Source: SAR324 cluster bacterium
GTDB taxonomy: Bacteria; SAR324; NAC60-12
Direction of reading: 5' to 3'
Length of the DNA: 62,043 nucleotides
Assembly (NCBI GenBank): GCA_015231825.1
Contig: JADGAV010000031.1
Location: 1-62,043 of the forward strand
The translations under genes were made by a program, and so were the position numbers. Positions 45,427 to 54,584 of this stretch are shown here, one piece after another. The first letter of the stretch is position 1; each line of letters starts with the position of its first letter. Below the pieces are notes generated by a model. It was not told where the DNA came from and searched no databases. It worked only from the letters and a program-made list of their open reading frames with translations.

Positions 45427-46260
45427 ATGGATTGGCTCACTGAACAAAAAATTCCTTTGGGAAAATGGATCAAGGTTGGGGTTGATATCCTGAACGATCA
45501 CGCTGCCGGTGTTTTTGATTGGATTTCGCTGGTCCTTGGATCCGGCATAGAAGGCATGATTTATCTTATGCTGGCGTGCCCTCCCCTGATTTTGATCGGT
45601 TTATTCACTGCTTTTGCCTGGTGGCTGCACCGTTCCCTCAAACTGGCATTGACGATCATTGCTTCATTATTACTGATCATCAATCTGGGTTATTGGGAAA
45701 GCACAATGGAAACCCTGGCCCTTGTGGTGGTTTCAACCCTGGTTTGTTTGCTTGCCGGAGTCCCTTTGGGGATTGCAGCTGCCCACCGTCCGTGGCTCTA
45801 TCGGATACTTCGTCCAATTTTAGACCTGATGCAAACGGTCCCAACTTTTGTTTACCTGATACCGGCCCTCATTTTGTTCGGACTGGGGGTGGTTCCCGGT
45901 GTCATTTCCACAGTGGTGTTCGCAATACCTGCAGCAATACGCCTCACCCATCTCGGCATTTCCTCGGTTCCCAAAACGATGTTGGAAGCCGTTGAATCGT
46001 TTGGTGCCACGCCAAGACAGCTTCTCTGGAAAGTAGAACTTCCACACGCAAAAAAAACGATTATGGCAGGGATGACACAATGCATCATGCTCTCGCTCTC
46101 CATGGTGGTGATTGCCGCTTTGGTGGGGGCAGGGGGCTTGGGAAAGCCCGTGGTTCGCGCTCTCAATACGGTCAATGTCGCCATGGGTTTTGAAGCAGGA
46201 TTGGCCATTGTCTTGATTGCCATTCTTTTGGACCGGGTTTGTAAAACACGGGAGAAATGA
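45427..46260 (+). CDS. choW: Choline ABC transporter permease
   Basis: This 277-residue inner-membrane protein is a ProW/ChoW-type permease with about six helices. The binding-protein-dependent transport signature lies in ESFGATPRQLLWKVELPHAKKTI (EAA loop), and MQTVPTFVYLIPALILFG is typical of the quaternary-amine group. The gene starts 23 bases after choX and ends three bases before choV, so the three genes are clearly one operon. Confidence 0.93.
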   Translation: MDWLTEQKIPLGKWIKVGVDILNDHAAGVFDWISLVLGSGIEGMIYLMLACPPLILIGLFTAFAWWLHRSLKLALTIIASLLLIINLGYWESTMETLALVVVSTLVCLLAGVPLGIAAAHRPWLYRILRPILDLMQTVPTFVYLIPALILFGLGVVPGVISTVVFAIPAAIRLTHLGISSVPKTMLEAVESFGATPRQLLWKVELPHAKKTIMAGMTQCIMLSLSMVVIAALVGAGGLGKPVVRALNTVNVAMGFEAGLAIVLIAILLDRVCKTREK

Positions 46261-46263
46261 ATC

Positions 46264-47457
46264 ATGAATGCCGTTGAATTCAAAAATGTCGATATTGTAT
46301 TCGGTCCTTCTCCCAAAAAAATCCTCGCACTCCTCGATCAGGGGCAAGATCGAGAAGAAATTCTTAAATCCTCTGATCATACCGTCGGTGTTCATGATGC
46401 CAGCATCAGTGTAGAAAAGGGGAAAATTTCTGTCCTGATGGGACTTTCCGGTTCTGGAAAATCGACGTTATTGCGCTGTGTCAACGGATTGAATCGCCCC
46501 ACTCGCGGTCAAGTTTTAGTCAGAGATCGAGAGACCATGATTGATGTGGCAAGTTGCGACAAACACACCCTTCATCGTTTGCGCTCAGAACGAATTTCCA
46601 TGGTATTTCAACAATTCGCCCTGTTGCCGTGGCGAACTGTGGAAGAAAATGTCGGATTGGGTTTGGAACTGAATGGCATCTCCAAACACGAACGTCACGC
46701 CATTGTACAAAATAAACTAAAGCTGGTGAATCTCGAAGAATGGGGGAACAAATTCGCACACGAGCTTTCGGGCGGAATGCAGCAGCGTGTCGGTTTGGCA
46801 AGGGCATTTGCCACGGATGCCGACATTCTTTTGATGGACGAACCCTTTTCGGCACTGGATCCCTTAATTCGAAACCACCTCCAAGATGAACTCCTGGACT
46901 TGCAAACCTCTCTGCAAAAAACCATCATTTTCGTGAGTCATGATCTGGAGGAAGCCGTTAAGCTGGGAACGCATATTGGAATTATGAAATCAGGAAAGGT
47001 TGTTCAATACGGCACACCTGAAGAAATCATCCTCTCGCCCGCCAATGAATATGTGGAAGCTTTTGTTTCCCATTTAAACCCGGTCAATTTGCTAAAAGGA
47101 ACATCCCTGATGACGCCCCTTGATCAATTAAAGCGGGAAGGGCAGGAATACTTTTTAGATCGATGGGGATCCTACCGTCTGTCTTTGACCGGTGGCAATC
47201 CAATTGTGAGGCGTGCAGGTCAATCCATTTCCGTGATACCGTTCAGTGAATTGAATAAGGATACGGATGCAATGCAGGAGACCATGCTGTTGGCAAAACC
47301 GGATTTCAATATGAAAGCTCTGATCGAATACCTCTGGGCTTCGGGAACTCCTGTTTTGATGGAAGAAGAAGGGAAAGTGGTGGGAGTGGTCGGCGAGGAA
47401 GAAATTTATCAGGGAATTCTTCATTCACGAAATCTCAAACAATCTCAAATACAGTAG
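46264..47457 (+). CDS. choV: Choline ABC transporter ATP-binding protein
   Basis: This 397-residue ATPase drives choline import. An N-terminal extension (FGPSPKKILALLDQGQDREE) is typical of the ProV/ChoV group. Walker A is MGLSGSGKST, the signature is LSGGMQQRVGLARA, Walker B is ILLMDEPFSALDP and the H-loop is IFVSHDLEEA. The C-terminal 110 residues form a CBS-type regulatory region, as in ProV, which may sense ionic strength or ligand. It overlaps functionally with betA by feeding substrate to it. Confidence 0.93.
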   Translation: MNAVEFKNVDIVFGPSPKKILALLDQGQDREEILKSSDHTVGVHDASISVEKGKISVLMGLSGSGKSTLLRCVNGLNRPTRGQVLVRDRETMIDVASCDKHTLHRLRSERISMVFQQFALLPWRTVEENVGLGLELNGISKHERHAIVQNKLKLVNLEEWGNKFAHELSGGMQQRVGLARAFATDADILLMDEPFSALDPLIRNHLQDELLDLQTSLQKTIIFVSHDLEEAVKLGTHIGIMKSGKVVQYGTPEEIILSPANEYVEAFVSHLNPVNLLKGTSLMTPLDQLKREGQEYFLDRWGSYRLSLTGGNPIVRRAGQSISVIPFSELNKDTDAMQETMLLAKPDFNMKALIEYLWASGTPVLMEEEGKVVGVVGEEEIYQGILHSRNLKQSQIQ

Positions 47458-47724
47458 AATTTTTCTCTGTTTCGAACGTTTCGTATTAAAAAATTCAATC
47501 AATCTTCACAGCTGCGGACTTCAGTATGAATTCCGAATTAGGGAGAGGGTCGATCTTGCATTCCGGGCAATGGAACGAAGCGAGGAAGGAGCCTTGGCCA
47601 CACCCGGTCAGGTGGCGAAATTGTGTTCATGATTGAGTCATTCACTCTATCACAACAAGCAGTCTTATTTTAAACGCTATATTCATTCAACATTTCGATC
47701 CAAAACTATAACGTTCAGATCTAT

Positions 47725-49032
47725 CTAAATCAGCTTTTCCCGGTAAACATAGCTGTAGGTGTGATGACATCGTGGACAGACCGGCTTCCAATTTCCAGAT
47801 TCTCCGCATTGCCGACAGCTATAAAGGTGTTTCAGCAGAGCATCAGAATCGACGATGTTATGAAACGCCTGGAGCTGCTTTTCCTGATCTTTTTCTTTAT
47901 TCGCAATCAAATAATTCAAGGCATGAAAAAGCAAAGGCAAGGTTTGATATTCCGATCTCAATTTCTCTAAAATGGTTTGGGCTTGAGCCATCTGATTCAC
48001 CTGGAAATATAAACGTGCCAGCACCAACTCGACATAGAGAGTCGAAGACGTAGATTGGCGAAGTTCCTGCAGCATCGCCATCACTTTTTCGCTCCGCCCC
48101 GTCTGATGAAAAATCGATTCCAGTTCATCCAGAACTGCCGGGGCCGCCGTTTTTTCATAACAGCGTTTGAGCAAATCCGCCGCCTTGAAATATTGTTCTG
48201 TCTGACACAATTGCTGGGCTTCTCCAATTGCAAGAGGAACCCGGTGAAACTCTTTAAACGAAGATTTGCCCGGGAGGTAGTTTAAATTCGATTCAAGAAA
48301 AGCTCGCGGGTTTTGTTCGAAGCCCTGAAGCAAATGTGCTTCATGTTGAGATAACAGTTTTTCCGAGACCAGACTTTTGGGGAACTTACTCAGAATTTTC
48401 TTTTCTTGTTCTACACATTTTTCCCATTCTTCCCGCTGCTGATAGACCTGTCTCAAACCATCTGCCGCAACCGGATGATCGTTCTCAATTTGAAGAAGCT
48501 CCTGGCAGAGAATTTCCACCAAACCCCATTCTCGAGTTTCAATAGCCAGTTTTTGATAGGAAAGCAGGACCTGCAGATTGCCAGGAAACTGTTGTTTTAA
48601 CTCCTGAAATGCTTCCAGCAAATACGCGCTGGATTGCTGGTACCGCTGTTGCTCCAAATATTGAATCCTGATATGCAAAGGAAGGGAGTCTGATCGCTTC
48701 AATCTGTTGAACGCTGTACGAATGGATTTAAAATCCAGGCGTAGACACGCATCGTAAAAATGATGAAGCCGCTGCTCTCTTTTGGTGTTCTGATATCCCA
48801 GCAAAGCTTGTTTGGTCCGTTGGACAAGACGACCGGGATGAAAAAAAAACTGATACAACCATGAAAATGAAAATCCAAAAATAAACATTACGAAGATGAT
48901 AATCCAGAGAGACAAATGCACGTTCTGCCCGCCGAACAGGTCCAAATGGACTTTGTGATTGTTCAAATACATAAAGTATCCGATGATGCAGAGAAAGATT
49001 AAAACTCCGCATAAAACAACAATACGTCTCAT
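47725..49032 (-). CDS. lapB: LapB-like lipopolysaccharide assembly protein with a LapA-like N-terminus
   Basis: This 435-residue protein combines two parts. Residues 1-100 have two membrane helices (about 4-24 and 41-60) around NNHKVHLDLFGGQNVHLSL, the pattern of LapA (DUF1049). Residues 100-400 are TPR-like helical repeats, as in LapB/YciM. A C-terminal rubredoxin-like knuckle has C406-x2-C409 and C419-x2-C422. LapB controls LpxC breakdown and so lipid A output; its zinc domain and TPRs are needed. In E. coli LapA and LapB are separate adjacent genes, so this appears to be a natural fusion. It lies 23 bases after rlmH on the same strand. Confidence 0.85.
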   Translation of the reverse strand: MRRIVVLCGVLIFLCIIGYFMYLNNHKVHLDLFGGQNVHLSLWIIIFVMFIFGFSFSWLYQFFFHPGRLVQRTKQALLGYQNTKREQRLHHFYDACLRLDFKSIRTAFNRLKRSDSLPLHIRIQYLEQQRYQQSSAYLLEAFQELKQQFPGNLQVLLSYQKLAIETREWGLVEILCQELLQIENDHPVAADGLRQVYQQREEWEKCVEQEKKILSKFPKSLVSEKLLSQHEAHLLQGFEQNPRAFLESNLNYLPGKSSFKEFHRVPLAIGEAQQLCQTEQYFKAADLLKRCYEKTAAPAVLDELESIFHQTGRSEKVMAMLQELRQSTSSTLYVELVLARLYFQVNQMAQAQTILEKLRSEYQTLPLLFHALNYLIANKEKDQEKQLQAFHNIVDSDALLKHLYSCRQCGESGNWKPVCPRCHHTYSYVYREKLI

Positions 49033-49055
49033 AAAGGCAATCTCATAAAAGTTTA

Positions 49056-49523
49056 TTAATGGTGATACGATTCCTTATTGATGATGGTAAATGCACGATA
49101 GACTTGTTCAAGCAGAAGCAAGCGAACCATCTGATGGGTGTAAGTCATTGAAGACAGGCTGAGGAAACTTGCACGCTTAAAAAGCGGCAGGTCCAAACCA
49201 AAAGCGCCTCCAATAACAAAATTGACTTGTTTATACTCTGTTTCTTTCAATTGCTCCAGTTTTTGGGCCAATTGAAGAGAAGATTTTTGATCTCCCTGTT
49301 CGTCTAAAACGATGATGGATTCGGAAGGAACAATTTTTTTCAATATTGTTTGCGTCTCTTTTTTCCTCCACAATGCCTGATTTCCTTGTGAATAATTGGC
49401 GGGTTTAATTTCTAAACACTCTACGGAGACATAGTGCTTGATTTTCGATAAATAATTATCGATCCCTGTTCTGAGGTAGACTTCCTGCGTTTTTCCAACC
49501 CAAATAAATTGAACTTGATACAT
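49056..49523 (-). CDS. rlmH: 23S rRNA (pseudouridine1915-N3)-methyltransferase RlmH
   Basis: This 155-residue SPOUT methyltransferase modifies pseudouridine 1915 in helix 69 of 23S rRNA. The SAM-binding knot is seen in FVIGGAFGLDLPLFKRA and in LSLSSMTYTHQMVRLLLLEQVYRAFTI, both diagnostic. IIVLDEQGDQKSS is also typical. The length equals that of E. coli RlmH with the ATG used; a TTG seven codons upstream is rejected. It is the first gene of a two-gene unit with the lapB-like gene. Confidence 0.96.
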   Translation of the reverse strand: MYQVQFIWVGKTQEVYLRTGIDNYLSKIKHYVSVECLEIKPANYSQGNQALWRKKETQTILKKIVPSESIIVLDEQGDQKSSLQLAQKLEQLKETEYKQVNFVIGGAFGLDLPLFKRASFLSLSSMTYTHQMVRLLLLEQVYRAFTIINKESYHH

Positions 49524-49760
49524 GCTAACCCAAGTGGAATGCAAAGTCTTGAGGAGAAAGTTGATTTTTACTAGAAAACAGGAAGGGATTCAATTTATTT
49601 CTCAAAAAGACGTTCCTTCCTCATGACACTCTTTTTTTAAAATATTGAGGAATTTGGACTGGTTCTATTGTTTGAATTCCTGCACACTGGAATGAAATTA
49701 AATAAACGCAAAATTTCATTCCGTCACAAGAATTAACTTTACCGAATATGAGGAGGGATT

Positions 49761-50750
49761 GTGTTTCGTTTCATCATTTGCTTTACCCCGGTGATATTGA
49801 TTTTTCTTTGTTTCTCAGGAATTCTTGCAAGTCCGCGGGAAGATCCCCTGATTGAACAAATCGTGGTGGCATCGACACAACAATCAATTTCAGAAGAAGA
49901 ACTGATACAGAAGATGCTGGCAGTCGACGTGCTGTATTTTGGAGAAAAGCATGACAACAAGAGACATCATGAGATCCAGAAAAACCTGCTGGAATCGTTG
50001 ATTGCTCAGGGAAAAAAGCCGATTTTGGGTTTCGAATTTTTTTATCAGCACCAAAGCAGTGACTTGATTCAATTTATTGAAGCAATGCCATCCCCTTTTC
50101 ACAAAAAACAGGCGTCTCCCGAAAAAGCAGAAAAGCAGCTTCGGCAGCAATTGGGATGGCAAAATCGTTCTGATGAGGATTGGCATTATTATTTTTCACT
50201 AATAAAGCTGGCAAAACAACACCGTTTATCAGTCTTTGGCGCCGATCTTCCAAAAGGACTCGTCACACGAATTTCCCGGGGAGGTGTGGAAACGCTCAAC
50301 CCGGTTGAGTCCCGTTTGCTGAATCCCACGGGTTTCGAGAATGAAAATTACCGTCAGCTGATGTATGAAAAGTTCAAGGACAGTCACTGCGGGTGGAGTT
50401 CTCCAGAACTTTCAAGAAAACTGTATCAATCGTGGATCGCCCGCAACGACGCCATGGCCCAAGCGCTTGCAGCAATGATCACCCCGGAAACAGGCCCCGT
50501 GGTGCTCGTTGTTGGCGGAGGACATATCGGGCACAATATGGGAGTCTACGAACGGGTGGAGCATCTCCATCCTGGTGTCAAACAGCTGAACTTCGGCATG
50601 ATTGAGATTTTTATGGAACCTGCCCCGCTGGCGGATTACCTGGAACGCCCTCAAGTTGAAGAAATCACCTATTTGCCGATGCATGAAATTTACTGGTTTA
50701 CCCAACGTGCCGACTATGAAGACCCCTGTAAAAAATTTAATATGAAGTGA
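49761..50750 (+). CDS. ChaN-family haem-binding-like protein
   Basis: This 329-residue protein belongs to the ChaN/PF04187 family (Tiki-related fold), which has been linked with haem binding and iron uptake. An N-terminal signal or anchor is present (FRFIICFTPVILIFLCFSG), but a lipobox Cys is not evident. VLYFGEKHDNKRHHEIQ holds the conserved Glu/His/Asp cluster, and GPVVLVVGGGHIGHNMGV closes the domain. It starts at GTG with AGGAGGG upstream. Its stop overlaps the start of the next gene, so the two are translationally coupled. Confidence 0.87.
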   Translation: MFRFIICFTPVILIFLCFSGILASPREDPLIEQIVVASTQQSISEEELIQKMLAVDVLYFGEKHDNKRHHEIQKNLLESLIAQGKKPILGFEFFYQHQSSDLIQFIEAMPSPFHKKQASPEKAEKQLRQQLGWQNRSDEDWHYYFSLIKLAKQHRLSVFGADLPKGLVTRISRGGVETLNPVESRLLNPTGFENENYRQLMYEKFKDSHCGWSSPELSRKLYQSWIARNDAMAQALAAMITPETGPVVLVVGGGHIGHNMGVYERVEHLHPGVKQLNFGMIEIFMEPAPLADYLERPQVEEITYLPMHEIYWFTQRADYEDPCKKFNMK

Positions 50751-51406
50751 TACATCCTTTGGTCACCACCGTGATCCTGACTTTATTTTTCACCTCCAAC
50801 AAAGCTTTAATGCATCGAAGTCCTCGTGCTGGGGACGGGATTCATCTCCATTCATTGATTCAGGCAACAGAGAAATTGAACTTAGTCCTTCATACTAAAA
50901 CAGAGACACTCCTGACCTTGTCGCTGCAACGAGGAATTCGAACCTTCTTTTTTCTTTTCGGCGTTTTTTTAAGCAGCGTGATGGGAATCACTTACGATCC
51001 AACGGATTCCAATATTGGTCCTCTGGTTCTGATTTTCGCATGTTTTCTCCTTGGACTTTATAAGGAAGCATGGATTTTTAACGCCGTTACCCGAGAAATC
51101 GAACAACAACATGGCCTGCAATTCCTGTTCAAACGAAGAACACTTTCTATGGATCAATTGGAATCGGTACAATTGAGCCGGTTTATCAAAGGGCAAGCCG
51201 GTTTGGAGGCACAGCAGAGTGTGTTTCAAAGAAAGCGGCTATTTCAACCTGAATATCACAGACTGATGCTTGTCACAAAAGAAGGGGAAAAAATCGTGGT
51301 TGAAATCCTCAAAATTGCACAAGGAGAAGCTTTGCTGCAGAAAGCCAATGCCATTGCAGGGCTGTGTCAGGTTCCTTTAATCCAGGGGGAAGAGGGATAT
51401 TCATGA
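50747..51406 (+). CDS. Membrane protein of unknown function coupled to the ChaN-like gene
   Basis: This 219-residue protein has two membrane helices in its first half (FFFLFGVFLSSVMGI and GPLVLIFACFLLGLYKEAW), followed by a soluble domain of about 110 residues with beta strands (GLQFLFKRRTLSMDQLESVQL). I do not recognise a family; the layout recalls PH-like membrane proteins. It probably begins at a GTG that overlaps the previous stop as GTGA. Its end overlaps the convergent oppF gene by six bases. Confidence 0.65.
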   Translation: MIHPLVTTVILTLFFTSNKALMHRSPRAGDGIHLHSLIQATEKLNLVLHTKTETLLTLSLQRGIRTFFFLFGVFLSSVMGITYDPTDSNIGPLVLIFACFLLGLYKEAWIFNAVTREIEQQHGLQFLFKRRTLSMDQLESVQLSRFIKGQAGLEAQQSVFQRKRLFQPEYHRLMLVTKEGEKIVVEILKIAQGEALLQKANAIAGLCQVPLIQGEEGYS

Positions 51407-52402
51407 AGGATCTTCACATTTGAAGCATGCGACATAATGCTCAGGATCTGTTGCTTTGATTTCTGGAATATTGTCAAAACAACGGTCGGAACTGATCGGA
51501 CACCGGTCACAAAAATAACAACCTTTTCTTTCAACATCAGGAGAAGGGACATCTCCCTTAAGGATGATCCGCTGACGGTTTTTTTCAATTTGCGGATCTG
51601 GAACCGGCGCTGCAGAAAGCAGGGCTTTGGTGTAGGGATGTTGAGGGTTTCGATAAAGGGTATCGGCATCAGCGATCTCTACAATTTTTCCAAGATACAT
51701 CACCGCAATTCGGTCGCTGATATATTCGATCACTGAAAGATCATGAGAGATAAAAATATATGTCAGACCAAATTCCCCCTGCAGCTCTTTCATCAAGTTT
51801 AGAATCTGAGACTGAATCGAAACATCCAGGGCGCTGACAGGTTCATCGGCCAAGATGATTTTCGGCTGCAGTGCCAGCGAACGGGCGATACCAATTCGCT
51901 GCCTCTGACCTCCGGAAAATTCATGGGGAAAGCGATTTTTATAGAATCGGGAAAGTCCCATCCGTTCCAGCAGCATCTCGACTCTCGAGGAAATTTCCTG
52001 CTTTGACATTTTCAGCATTCCGAGTTTGGAATATATTTCCATCGGTTCAGAAATGATGTTGCCCACCGTCATTCTCGGGTTGAGGGACGCGTAAGGATCC
52101 TGAAAGATGATCTGCATCCCTTTGCGAATTTTCAGGAGTTCCATTTTGGAAAGATGCGTGATCTCATTTCCTTCAAATAAAACCTGACCGGCAGTTGGAG
52201 GATAGAGCATGGAAATTGCTCGAATCGCGGTTGATTTTCCACAGCCTGATTCTCCCACCAGGCCCAGCGTTTCGCCTTTGTTGACATGAAAACTTATTCC
52301 GTCTACGGCACGGATTGAACCGACCTGCTTTTGAAAGAGCACCCCTTCCATAATCGGAAAATGCAATTTCAGGTCATTGACTTCAAGCAACGGGGCTGTC
52401 AC
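51401..52402 (-). CDS. oppF: Oligopeptide ABC transporter ATP-binding protein OppF
   Basis: This 333-residue ATPase is the second nucleotide-binding subunit of a peptide importer. Walker A is LVGESGCGKSTAIRA, the signature is FSGGQRQRIGIARS, Walker B is IILADEPVSALD and the H-loop is IFISHDLSV. The C-terminal Cys-rich tail (GCYFCDRCPISSDRC and YVACFKC) is typical of the Opp/Dpp group and may bind an Fe-S cluster. The best start is a GTG with AAGGAGG upstream, which overlaps the end of oppD by 20 bases; longer starts add unrelated residues. Confidence 0.92.
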   Translation of the reverse strand: MTAPLLEVNDLKLHFPIMEGVLFQKQVGSIRAVDGISFHVNKGETLGLVGESGCGKSTAIRAISMLYPPTAGQVLFEGNEITHLSKMELLKIRKGMQIIFQDPYASLNPRMTVGNIISEPMEIYSKLGMLKMSKQEISSRVEMLLERMGLSRFYKNRFPHEFSGGQRQRIGIARSLALQPKIILADEPVSALDVSIQSQILNLMKELQGEFGLTYIFISHDLSVIEYISDRIAVMYLGKIVEIADADTLYRNPQHPYTKALLSAAPVPDPQIEKNRQRIILKGDVPSPDVERKGCYFCDRCPISSDRCFDNIPEIKATDPEHYVACFKCEDPS

Positions 52403-53393
52403 GAAACACCTCCTTCTTCTCATGATAAAGCCAGCATTTGACTTCCCTTTTCTCACCAACAGGGATGGCCTCCGGCATCTTTTTGGTACAAATTTCCATG
52501 GCAAATTCACAACGCGGATAAAAAGAGCAGCAGTCTGGAAGATTGATCAGGTTCGGCGGCTGCCCCTCGATCGAGTAAAGTTTGTCTTCTCTCCGCTTTC
52601 CCAATTTGGGAATGGAATTCAGCAATCCCTGGGTATAAGGATGTTTCGGAGTTTTGTAAAGTTCCTCAGTCGGTGCTTTTTCAACGATTGTGCCTGCATA
52701 CATCACGCAGACGTTGTCGCAAATTCCTGCCACAACACCAAGATCATGAGTGATCATGATAATGGCTGTATTGAGTTTGGCAGAAAGTTCCTTCATCAAT
52801 TCAAGAATTTGAGCTTGAATAGTCACATCCAATGCCGTTGAAGGTTCATCGGCAATCAGGATTTTCGGTTTGCAGCTCAATGCCATTGCAATCATCACTC
52901 TTTGACGCATTCCTCCGGAAAACTGATGAGGATAGTCATCGACCCTTTTTTCCGGTTTGGGAATACCTACCAGTTTCAGCATTTCGATGGATTCCTGATG
53001 GGCGCGTTTTTTATCCATGTTTTGATGAAGCATGAAAACTTCAATCATCTGGGTAGAAATTCGCAAAAACGGGTTGAGACAGGTCATCGGATCCTGAAAA
53101 ATCATGGAAATCTTGTTCCCGCGAATCCGCCGCATTTGATTTTCCGGAACATGAACGAGATCCTCTCCCTCAAAAAGAACTTCTCCACCGACAATTTTTC
53201 CCGGTGGTGAAGGAATCAGCTTCATCAGTGAAAGGTTGGTGACCGATTTTCCTGATCCTGATTCTCCAACAATGCCGAGGGTCTCCTTTTCCGCAAGTTC
53301 AAAAGAAACATCTTCCACAGCCTGTACAATGCCGTCGTCCGTTTTAAAATGGGTTTGGAGTCCTTTGACCCTCAATATGGTTTCATCTTTCAA
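52383..53393 (-). CDS. oppD: Oligopeptide ABC transporter ATP-binding protein OppD
   Basis: This 336-residue ATPase is the first nucleotide-binding subunit. Walker A is IVGESGSGKSVTNL, the signature is FSGGMRQRVMIAMA, Walker B is ILIADEPSTALD and the H-loop is IMITHDLGVV. The C-terminal peptide-transporter extension with SFYPRCEFAMEIC is present. It starts at a TTG with GGAG upstream, 12 bases after the oppC stop. It pairs with OppF as a heterodimer. Confidence 0.93.
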   Translation of the reverse strand: MKDETILRVKGLQTHFKTDDGIVQAVEDVSFELAEKETLGIVGESGSGKSVTNLSLMKLIPSPPGKIVGGEVLFEGEDLVHVPENQMRRIRGNKISMIFQDPMTCLNPFLRISTQMIEVFMLHQNMDKKRAHQESIEMLKLVGIPKPEKRVDDYPHQFSGGMRQRVMIAMALSCKPKILIADEPSTALDVTIQAQILELMKELSAKLNTAIIMITHDLGVVAGICDNVCVMYAGTIVEKAPTEELYKTPKHPYTQGLLNSIPKLGKRREDKLYSIEGQPPNLINLPDCCSFYPRCEFAMEICTKKMPEAIPVGEKREVKCWLYHEKKEVFRDSPVA

Positions 53394-53405
53394 GGCGGGT
53401 CTCCA

Positions 53406-54575
53406 TCACAAGCGATTTTTACTCTTCGGATCAAGAGCATCTCTCAGCCCATCCCCAAGAAAATTCATGGAAAACAGGAAAATTACCATCGCCAGAGAAG
53501 GGAAAAAGAGACGCCAGGGATAGAGCGCCATTCCTTCCACTGCGTCTCCCACCAGAGATCCCCAGGAAGCAAAAGGGGCGGAAATGCCCAGGCCCAAAAA
53601 TGAAAGAAAGGCTTCTATCATGATAAAATGAGGAATTTCCAGAGAGGCAAAAACGATAATAATTCCAAAAGTATTCGGCACCATGTGCTTGAAAATAATT
53701 CTCCGGCTGCTGGCTCCAATGGACCGGGCCGCTTCCACGAAATCGGAATTTTTTAAAGAGATGACCTGTCCCCGTACCACTCGGGCCACGTTCAGCCAAC
53801 TGACCAATGCAATTGCGAAAAACAAGTTGAGGATGTGTTGTCCGAAAAGCGCCATGAATATAATAACAATCAGAATATAGGGAAGGCCATACATGATATC
53901 CACAAACCGCATGACGAAATAGTCTATTTTACCTCCCAGAAATCCTGAAATAGAGCCGATAATTATCCCAATCAGAACGGAGGTGAAGGTGCCGACCAAC
54001 CCGATTGCAATCGACACTTGACCACCGTATATAATCCGGGAAAGCATGTCGCGTCCGTGATAATCCGTACCAAGAAAATATTGACGTTCATAAGTTTTAA
54101 TGGTCTTGCCATCGATGACCATCGTTTCTGTTTCTATGGTGCGACGCAGTTCTGCCAACTGGGTTTTTTCTGCATCATTCAAGAAATTACGTCCTTGCTT
54201 TTGAGCAATCCTTTTCAGTCGGAATTCCTTTTTTTCATAAACCAGATCGCCTGCTGTTTTTGTCAAAGAAGGAGGAAGGTATTGATGGTCAAGAATTATT
54301 TTTTTGTAGGAATGAATCGGGAGAATCGGAGCGCTAAGGCAGATGAGAGCATAAAAAATGATCACATAAAGGCCGCCAATAGCCATTTTATTTTTCTTCA
54401 ACCGGCGCCAGGCTTCCTGATTGAGACTGATCCCCTCGATGGCCTGATTGAATTCGTTCGTCCCCTCTTTCACGTTACGGGACTCCCTGATGGGACGCCA
54501 TGAATCGCTGGTGAACTCGATGTCTTTTTTCTCCGGGGGCAGCGGAGTGATGCCATTGGGAGTGATGTCAGTCAT
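53406..54575 (-). CDS. oppC: Oligopeptide ABC transporter permease OppC
   Basis: This 389-residue inner-membrane permease has the Opp/Dpp C-type N-terminal domain and about six helices. The EAA loop is EAARSIGASSRRIIFKHMVPN. FLGTDYHGRDMLSRIIYGG is diagnostic. The soluble segment between the first helix and that motif is long and charged, about 90 residues, which makes the protein longer than E. coli OppC. AGGAG precedes the ATG. It lies ten bases after oppB in the same operon. Confidence 0.93.
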   Translation of the reverse strand: MTDITPNGITPLPPEKKDIEFTSDSWRPIRESRNVKEGTNEFNQAIEGISLNQEAWRRLKKNKMAIGGLYVIIFYALICLSAPILPIHSYKKIILDHQYLPPSLTKTAGDLVYEKKEFRLKRIAQKQGRNFLNDAEKTQLAELRRTIETETMVIDGKTIKTYERQYFLGTDYHGRDMLSRIIYGGQVSIAIGLVGTFTSVLIGIIIGSISGFLGGKIDYFVMRFVDIMYGLPYILIVIIFMALFGQHILNLFFAIALVSWLNVARVVRGQVISLKNSDFVEAARSIGASSRRIIFKHMVPNTFGIIIVFASLEIPHFIMIEAFLSFLGLGISAPFASWGSLVGDAVEGMALYPWRLFFPSLAMVIFLFSMNFLGDGLRDALDPKSKNRL

Positions 54576-54584
54576 GGAAAACTC

